A stretch of DNA of 11,817 bases from positions 1 through 11,817 of the forward strand of contig JAQIBO010000390.1 of the NCBI GenBank assembly GCA_027859055.1. The letters are read 5' to 3'. Below, piece after piece: positions 7,801 to 11,817 of this stretch. The stretch is from Spirochaeta sp. GTDB taxonomy: Bacteria > Spirochaetota > Spirochaetia > DSM-27196 > Alkalispirochaetaceae. The translations under genes and the position numbers were made by a program. Numbering within the stretch: the first letter of the stretch is position 1; every line of letters begins with the position of its first letter. A model generated the notes under the pieces. The model was given only the letters and a program-made list of their open reading frames with translations. It did not search any database and was not told the DNA's origin.

Positions 7801-8221
7801 CGCATCGGTAGACCGACCCATTATCGCCGCGCAGGGTGAGTCCGGCGAATCACTACGCGTTCCGCAGGAGATCGACCAACCCGTCGCGATGGACGGCCCC
7901 AAGGTATACCTCGAGGCGGTCCGCGCGATGATGGAGACGCTCTCGGCCGGTGCCGAGGCCGCCGGGGTTCTCCCGGATTCCCTGGACCGCTACATACCGC
8001 ATCAGGCGAACCAGCGCATTATCAACGCGATCCGGCAACGGATGAAACTGGATCACGACCGGATGTACAGCAACATCGCCGACAACGGCAATACCAGCTC
8101 AAGTACGATCCCTATCTGTCTGAACGAGCTACTTCCGGAGGGCACCAAGGACGAAATCTGGGGTATTACGGCGTTTGGCGGGGGCTTCACCTACGGGGCC
8201 GCGTTGATCCGACCACGTTGA
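4838..8221 (+). CDS. Branched-chain 2-oxoacid dehydrogenase E1 alpha-E1 beta-lipoyl-KAS III fusion protein
   Basis: One 1127-residue chain with four domains. E1 alpha (about 8-315): SRGRQMNAH (G97-H103), thiamine-diphosphate/metal motif GEG (146-148) to DN (175-176) and YAIST, catalytic-loop H246 (LHNHTNADD, then YRSPDEI). GRQM, GEG and the DD-YRS loop match branched-chain E1 (BCKDH) more than pyruvate E1. E1 beta (about 342-662): GED, NSPLSE with E397, and H467 in GPFHAST. Lipoyl domain (about 678-755): VEADKAA with K719 as the likely lipoylation site. A 50-residue linker follows. KAS III/FabH-like domain (about 806-1127): C922 in NAACSGYIYGL, H1055 in PHQANQRI, N1085 in DNGNTSSS, and terminal FGGGFTYGAALIRP. 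All key catalytic residues are present. There is no E2 acyltransferase core (no HHxxxDG) and no clear subunit-binding domain. The expected reaction is decarboxylation of a branched 2-oxoacid, acylation of the lipoyl arm, then priming of KAS III for condensation with malonyl-ACP; the last link is inference. Start: ATG after GGAGG (4829-4833). Frame is continuous, so this is a genuine single reading frame. E3 and any E2 must lie elsewhere. Confidence 0.93.
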   Translation: MVTKTFSNTDTLRSLYSTMITARHLDMIEQSYTSRGEAFFHVSGAGHEGSIALYPHLTESDWLHCHYRDKALMLARGISPYMFFLSLFNKDGSHSRGRQMNAHMSAPEYKILSIVGPVGNSALQAVGVAEQMKDTSGAPFVLCALGEGTTQESEVIEAIGHAVRAQLPVLFLIQDNHYAISTKTPGQTFFSRPDGEADEFYGIPIRRVDGRDTVGATRAFGEVVGGIREDRKPRIVIFTVERLHNHTNADDQRVYRSPDEIAAAAKTGDPVALLRAQLLDMGVSEAELAAEEEQIHTRLVEDARRAQISAEPQPTVGAKQELSARLTDHATEYLGDGSDDLVMLEAIREVLDARMAADERVTLFGEDLEDPKGDVFGITRGLGEKYGTRIQNSPLSESLILGVSIGRALAGGRQVAFLQFADFLPIAYNQIFAELGSMFWRTDGAWKVPLIVMITAGGYRPGLGPFHASTLEALVAHTPGVDVFMPSSAGDAAGLLNAAFESERPTIFFYPKNQLNDRARMTSRDVARQIVPIGVARRVRSGDDITIVAYGNTVPLAVHAAEVLEEHGATVDLLDLRSLVPWDEETVIASAEKTGRLIVTHEDNHTAGFGAEVVSTVSERSRRHVISRRVTRPDTYVPCNFGNQLDVLPSYKRILETAVDLLGGSVIWKRDDAGEAGVFDVEAIGSSPSDETVSVLEWKVAPGDEIAEGDLIAEVEADKAAAELKSPVAGTVAELLIEEGDNVPVGTPIARVRTAVDAPAHIKPLTRENPGDPIISGLTVGGSHRRSATVPGAVTGPTDRSPVDTDVCLIGATAVRKGSRLVENAEIATMTPDWDAVDIEKRTGIARRPWVVEGEDTLSLAVDASRSVLEQSGLTIADIGMIVFSTGTPTSTTPSMGTLLQYALSNGDNTSTCPAFDINAACSGYIYGLHIAWDYLSNSPDKLVLLVTSEVLSPRLDMHDGGTAPIFGDAATATLVGGSASPIAGTARASVDRPIIAAQGESGESLRVPQEIDQPVAMDGPKVYLEAVRAMMETLSAGAEAAGVLPDSLDRYIPHQANQRIINAIRQRMKLDHDRMYSNIADNGNTSSSTIPICLNELLPEGTKDEIWGITAFGGGFTYGAALIRPR

Positions 8222-8402
8222 TCTCGACGCGGCCCGCTGGACAAAAAAATAACCCCGGGGCAAAGGAGGTAAAATCCCCGGGGTTAAAAAATTGGTGCGT
8301 GCTTGGTCTACCTGTAATAACAAACAACCGGTCGGTCGGTTACAGACTGCTGTGGATTTCTTTCAGAAAAGCCGCTCCGTATAGAAGGGGCTTCGTTCAC
8401 GA
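8222..8402. other. Intergenic region between convergent fusion gene and msrB-like gene
   Basis: No coding sequence with family similarity or a usable ribosome-binding site plus start was found here. It holds the strong hairpin at 8250-8286, a short tandem CGGT run within 8331-8340 and a weak AAGCC/GGCTT hairpin near 8370-8393, the last two without clear function. Confidence 0.6.
8241..8286 (-). terminator. msrB: Intrinsic terminator for the msrB-like transcript
   Basis: Perfect 11-bp inverted repeat, TAACCCCGGGG at 8250-8260 and CCCCGGGGTTA at 8276-8286, with a 15-base loop. Read on the complement the stem is followed by a run of seven Ts (8243-8249), the hallmark of an intrinsic terminator for minus-strand transcription. 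On the plus strand it is followed by As, so it would be a poor terminator for the fusion gene. The loop carries AAAGGAGGT on the plus strand. Confidence 0.8.
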
Positions 8403-9056
8403 TCAGCCCTCGAGCTGGTCGGTGATCAGCGCAGGCGGATCTTCTCCTTCAGGAACAAAGAGCAGCGAGGCCGAGTTAAGACAGTACCGCAGCCCCGTCG
8501 GTTCCGGACCATCGGGAAACACGTGCCCGAGATGTGAGCCGCTCAAACTGTCCACGACTTCAACACGAACCATGCCGTAACTCCGGTCGACCCGGTACCG
8601 TACCGCGTCCGGTTGAAACGGTTCGGTGAAACTCGGCCATCCTGTTCCGCTGGCAAACTTCGTATCCGAATGAAACAACGGTTCCCCCGTCGCCGCCGAA
8701 TAGTAGGTTCCTCGTTCGGTATTGTCATAGAGCGGACCGCTGAACGCACGCTCTGTCCCGTGTTCTCTCAATACGTGGTACTGAAAGGTATCGAGTCGGC
8801 TGCGCCACTCTTCTTCGGTCAGCGTTACGGGGAACGAGTCACCGACGTGGTACGCACCCACCAGTTCCTGTTCCGCCGGGGTAAGGTATTTCAGTAACTC
8901 CCTGTCGATATTTTTATCCTCCTGTGAGTCATCTGCAGACTCCGAAACCGACTTGTCCGTATTATTCATCAACCGTTCGTCCTCTCCGGAGCCGCCGGCA
9001 AACGAAAGCGCTGAGATTCCCAGAGTCAGACCAAGAATGAAAATCAGTCTATGCAT
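8403..9056 (-). CDS. msrB: Exported peptide-methionine (R)-S-oxide reductase, zinc-free single-cysteine form
   Basis: Reduces methionine R-sulfoxide in proteins, here most likely outside the cytoplasm. The 217-residue protein starts with a Sec-type signal peptide (HR, hydrophobic residues 4-19, probable cleavage after SFA at residue 20), then an acidic, low-complexity spacer (21-50) and the MsrB domain (about 54-206). Family blocks are LTPAEQELVGA-like entry, TERAFSGPLYDN, GEPLFHSDTKF, SGTGWPSFTEP, SHLGHVFPDGP and RYCLNSASL with catalytic C192. Both zinc CxxC pairs are absent (YSAATG and VDSLSG stand in their places), and T138 occupies the SGCGWPSF position used for the resolving cysteine in many MsrBs. 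C192 is the only cysteine in the whole protein. Ribosome-binding site AGGAGG lies six bases before the ATG. It seems to be transcribed alone, with its own promoter and terminator. Confidence 0.94.
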   Translation of the reverse strand: MHRLIFILGLTLGISALSFAGGSGEDERLMNNTDKSVSESADDSQEDKNIDRELLKYLTPAEQELVGAYHVGDSFPVTLTEEEWRSRLDTFQYHVLREHGTERAFSGPLYDNTERGTYYSAATGEPLFHSDTKFASGTGWPSFTEPFQPDAVRYRVDRSYGMVRVEVVDSLSGSHLGHVFPDGPEPTGLRYCLNSASLLFVPEGEDPPALITDQLEG

Positions 9057-9077
9057 CGTGCACCTCCTATACCTGAC

Positions 9078-9106
9078 AATATAACTATGTTTTGTGAAAA
9101 TGACAG
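9078..9106 (-). promoter_or_regulatory. msrB: Candidate msrB promoter
   Basis: On the complement: -35 CTGTCA (9106-9101, 4 of 6), a 17-base spacer and -10 TATATT (9083-9078, 5 of 6). Predicted transcription start is near 9071, just upstream of the AGGAGG at 9068-9063. Confidence 0.5.
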
Positions 9107-9174
9107 CTACCGCTCGCGGACCAGTACAGAGAATTCCTCATTCAGGCGTTCAGATATCGAGGACAGTCAGACGG

Positions 9175-11619
9175 CTATTCGGGAAACTCTGCGGTTGCAA
9201 TGAACGATCTGTACCGCTCCGCTTCCTGTCGGACGCGTTCAAGATGCGCCAATGCGTCATCGCCGCGGTCGGCGGCGCAGTCATCCTCCACGATTCGGGC
9301 AGCCTCACCGAGGTCAGGACAGTTGAGGTTCCACGCTCCGCCCTTCACCGCGTGAATAACGATGCGCGCGTCGGTCATCTTCTCCGCCTCGATGAAGTTC
9401 ACCACTTCCGCGAGCTGACCGGGTAGCTTTTCCGCAAACTTGCGGCTCACACGCGCAGCGGTCGCACCGTCTCCCATGAACGCTTCGACCGTCGCGTCAA
9501 TGTCCATCGGCGGGTCGTCACCGGGCGTACTTACCTCCCCGACCGCCTCATCCACCGGGACATCGTCGGCGTCCAGTTCCTCGAGAACGGAGACCAACTG
9601 TGCATCATCAGCCAAATCGTCGGCGGCGCGGAAAAAACCCGCAGTCTTCAGGCGTTCAAGAACCGCATCAATATCATTTTTCTTGAACGGCTTTGACATG
9701 TATTCGTTCATGCCAACGCGGACGCAGCGATCACGATCTCCGGAAAGCGCATTCGCGGTCACCGCGACAATTGGAGTGTCGATACCAAGCTCCCGGATTT
9801 TGGTAGTTGCATCGTATCCGTTGAGATTCGGCATCTGGACATCCATAAATATCAGGCCGATCTCCGGATTAGCCTGAACCGCCTCGACCGCTTCTGAACC
9901 ATCCGAGGCCACCAGCGTCCGAAACCCCCGTTTTTCGAGAATTGTCTGGAAAAGCTGCTGATTCACGAAGTGATCTTCCGCAACGAGAACCGTTTCCGGT
10001 AACGTGACCGTGTCGCGCGCCAACGGCGCCGGCGCGGCGTGGCCATCAGTGTCGACCGCCTCCAGTTCTTCGATATCGTCGGCGAATACCGCCTCAAACG
10101 CCTGTTTGAGTTCGCGCGGCTTAACCGGTTTGTTGATATACGCCTTAAACCAGCGGAGCAGTTTCATCTTTGCATCACCGGAACTGACGCCGGTGGGGCT
10201 CATGAGCACCAGAGGAATTTTGTCAAACCGATGGTCATTCCGGATTTCTGACGCAAGCTGCCATCCGTCCATACTGGGCAGACGCAAGTCGACAAACACG
10301 ATGTCCGGCGTAGTACCCTGTTCGACCGCCCGCTCGAGGCGCGCCAGCGATGCGGCTGCATCGCCGTTGGTTTCCACCCGAATACCCCACCGCTGAAGGT
10401 AGCGTTCCATGATCGTCCGGCTTTCACGGTTGTCGTCGACGATAAGACAGAGACAGTCATTCGGCACGCCTCGTGGCGGATCAGTCGTGGCGGTTTCTTC
10501 ACTCGGCGAGTCCAGGGGAAGGGTAAACCAGAAATTTGACCCGAGAGCCGGTTTACTCTTCACGCCGATCTTTCCGTTCATCATTCCGACAAGATCGCGG
10601 GAGATGGAAAGACCAAGTCCGGTCCCGCCAAACTTGCGCGTCATCGACGCGTCAACCTGGCTGAACGGTTGAAAGAGCCGGTTTTGCCGCTCTTCGGGAA
10701 TACCGATTCCCGTGTCCTTGACCTGGACGAGCATCCGGGGTACGCCCCTTTGACGCCGCAGTTCCGCGGATACGCGGATATGGCCCTCTTCGGTGAATTT
10801 GACCGCGTTGTTCACAAGGTTGACGACCACCTGGCGAATCCGGTTGGGATCCCCGACAACGGACAGCGGTAACTCCGCATCGGTGTGAAGAACTACCTCA
10901 AGACCCTTTCGGTGAGCCTGCATGCTGACCATGTCTACCGCGTCTTCGATCATTTTGACCGGTTCAAATCGAATCTGTTCCAACTGGAGGCGTCCCGCCT
11001 CAATCTTGGAAAAATCGAGAATATCGTTAATGAGCCCGAGAAGCACTTCACTTGCAAACTGGATCTGGTGAAGGTATTCCAGTTGCTCTTCGTCCAGCCC
11101 TGTCTCGCGCATGAGCTCGGCCATACCGTTGATCGTATGCAACGGCGTCCGTATTTCGTGGCTCATATTTGCAAGAAACGTGCTTTTGGTGCGGGTAGCC
11201 GCCTCGGCCAGCTCTTTGGCCCGTCGCAGCCGTTCTTCATCGTTCTTTTGCGAGGTGATGTCGTCAACCACGGCGATCATGAACGGCGCCCCGCCGCTCG
11301 GCCGGACGGACCGCATGTCCACCCGCCACCACGCGACGGAACCGGTGCGTTGCTTGCACCGGGAAACGACCTGAAATTCGTCGCGGTCGCCCTCGACGAT
11401 CTCTGCAAAGAGGGTCTGGAAAAACTCGGAGTCTTCCTGATGAGAAAAGGTAGTGAGGAACCCGTCGCTCAGCTCTTCCTCGGAATATCCGAGGAAATCA
11501 CGCACAGATGTATTCGCGTACTGAATCCGCCCGACCGCATCCATGACGACGATTCCAATCGGAGACTGTTCAAAAACTACCTGAAACTGGCGACCGAAAT
11601 TGGCGTCACTGTTTTTCAT
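9175..11619 (-). CDS. Hybrid sensor histidine kinase: PAS-HisKA-HATPase-REC-REC-HPt
   Basis: An 814-residue cytoplasmic phosphorelay kinase; no signal peptide or membrane helix is visible. PAS domain (about 12-128, FEQSPIGIVVMDAVGRIQYAN onward); HisKA with phospho-accepting H154 in NMSHEIRTPLHTINGM; HATPase with N-box N267/N271, DTGIGIP (302-308) and GGTGLGL (331-337). First receiver (about 391-515): D395, D396, phospho-acceptor D444, K497. Second receiver (about 543-660): E547, D548, D593, K643. After an acidic linker (665-704) comes an HPt domain (about 705-814) with H756 in HAVKGG. Every relay residue is intact, so a His154-Asp-His756 relay is possible. There is no output domain; the last phosphate is likely passed to a separate regulator. 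A response regulator ends 23 bases upstream on the same strand, suggesting an operon. The start is preceded by only a weak GAGG. Ligand unknown. No convincing terminator was seen in the 118 bases before msrB. Confidence 0.96.
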   Translation of the reverse strand: MKNSDANFGRQFQVVFEQSPIGIVVMDAVGRIQYANTSVRDFLGYSEEELSDGFLTTFSHQEDSEFFQTLFAEIVEGDRDEFQVVSRCKQRTGSVAWWRVDMRSVRPSGGAPFMIAVVDDITSQKNDEERLRRAKELAEAATRTKSTFLANMSHEIRTPLHTINGMAELMRETGLDEEQLEYLHQIQFASEVLLGLINDILDFSKIEAGRLQLEQIRFEPVKMIEDAVDMVSMQAHRKGLEVVLHTDAELPLSVVGDPNRIRQVVVNLVNNAVKFTEEGHIRVSAELRRQRGVPRMLVQVKDTGIGIPEERQNRLFQPFSQVDASMTRKFGGTGLGLSISRDLVGMMNGKIGVKSKPALGSNFWFTLPLDSPSEETATTDPPRGVPNDCLCLIVDDNRESRTIMERYLQRWGIRVETNGDAAASLARLERAVEQGTTPDIVFVDLRLPSMDGWQLASEIRNDHRFDKIPLVLMSPTGVSSGDAKMKLLRWFKAYINKPVKPRELKQAFEAVFADDIEELEAVDTDGHAAPAPLARDTVTLPETVLVAEDHFVNQQLFQTILEKRGFRTLVASDGSEAVEAVQANPEIGLIFMDVQMPNLNGYDATTKIRELGIDTPIVAVTANALSGDRDRCVRVGMNEYMSKPFKKNDIDAVLERLKTAGFFRAADDLADDAQLVSVLEELDADDVPVDEAVGEVSTPGDDPPMDIDATVEAFMGDGATAARVSRKFAEKLPGQLAEVVNFIEAEKMTDARIVIHAVKGGAWNLNCPDLGEAARIVEDDCAADRGDDALAHLERVRQEAERYRSFIATAEFPE

Positions 11620-11642
11620 GGTGCCTCGAAATGCCGGTGTCC

Positions 11643-11817
11643 TTAGAAGTTCATTTGCAGAATCTCGGAAGCTTTCACTCGGATAGCCTGCGGCTTCAGC
11701 GGCTTGATCATGTAACTGGAGACGCCGAGCTGAAGCGCCTGCATTACCGTTTCCCGTTTGGAAAGGGCGGACAAAACGATGATCGGCGGGCGCTTCTCGG
11801 TCTGCTTGATCTTCTGC
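11643..11817 (-). CDS. Response-regulator receiver domain, C-terminal end (cut by window edge)
   Basis: Translated on the complement from base 11816, 57 residues remain before the TAA at 11645-11643. They read as the last third of a CheY-like receiver: strand 4 PPIIVLSALS with the switch Ser, helix 4 KRETVMQALQLGV, strand 5 SSYMIKPLKP with the conserved Lys (codon 11705-11703), and helix 5 AIRVKASEIL. The protein stops straight after the receiver fold, so no output domain follows; any extra domain would have to precede it. The phospho-acceptor Asp lies outside the window. Located 23 bases upstream of the hybrid kinase, it is a likely partner and operon member. Confidence 0.88.
   Translation of the reverse strand, partial: QKIKQTEKRPPIIVLSALSKRETVMQALQLGVSSYMIKPLKPQAIRVKASEILQMNF

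Noticed and set aside
8331..8340. Tandem CGGT repeats as a possible operator or repeat array
   Set aside because: Only about three four-base units, with no wider symmetry; compatible with chance.
8218..8580. Plus-strand open frame of 120 residues overlapping the fusion gene end, the hairpin and the msrB end
   Set aside because: It runs through the terminator hairpin and antisense to msrB, has no plausible ribosome-binding site and no recognisable sequence.
9057..9174. Terminator for the hybrid kinase transcript
   Set aside because: Only a 4-bp CCGC/GCGG stem (near 9112-9121) separated from any T-run by several bases; too weak to call.

Overview
The window looks like chromosomal DNA from a moderately GC-rich bacterium (roughly 58-60% GC by eye). 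Coding density is high, genes are ordinary in length, and Shine-Dalgarno sites are of the AGGAGG type. A periplasm-type signal peptide on the MsrB-like protein and a large hybrid histidine kinase fit a Gram-negative-type envelope. No mobile element, CRISPR array, tRNA or rRNA was seen. The organism cannot be fixed from sequence alone; a free-living spirochaete-like bacterium is my low-confidence guess.

Layout: (1) 1-849 (+), the C-terminal two thirds of seryl-tRNA synthetase. (2) 849-2009 (+), a NeuB/SpsE-type sialic-acid-family synthase, overlapping serS by one base and apparently lacking any ATG/GTG/TTG start at its true N-terminus. (3) 2031-4745 (-), a full-length AcnA/IRP-type aconitase, convergent with neuB. 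(4) A 92-bp divergent promoter region with a central palindrome. (5) 4838-8221 (+), a 1127-residue protein joining a branched-chain 2-oxoacid dehydrogenase E1 alpha domain, E1 beta domain, lipoyl domain and FabH-like ketoacyl synthase III in one chain. (6) 8222-8402, an intergenic stretch with a strong minus-strand terminator. (7) 8403-9056 (-), an exported MsrB-type methionine sulfoxide reductase with a single cysteine. (8) 9175-11619 (-), a soluble PAS-HisKA-HATPase-REC-REC-HPt hybrid kinase. (9) 11643-11817 (-), the C-terminal end of a response-regulator receiver domain, cut by the window edge and directly upstream of the kinase.

The main discovery is the 1127-residue fusion. A normal 2-oxoacid dehydrogenase passes the acyl group from E1 to the lipoyl arm and then to CoA through an E2 acyltransferase core. 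Here the acyltransferase core is absent, and a KAS III domain with an intact Cys-His-Asn triad takes its place behind the lipoyl domain. KAS III of the FabH type starts fatty-acid chains, and in bacteria with branched lipids it uses exactly the products of the branched-chain dehydrogenase. The fusion therefore suggests one polypeptide that turns a branched 2-oxoacid into a fatty-acid (or polyketide) starter, possibly moving the acyl group straight from lipoyl arm to KAS cysteine without free acyl-CoA. The direct transfer is inference; the domain order and active-site residues are seen in the sequence.

Other points of interest are the missing canonical start codon of the neuB-like gene, the MsrB without resolving or zinc cysteines, and the organelle-like motif 3 of the seryl-tRNA synthetase.
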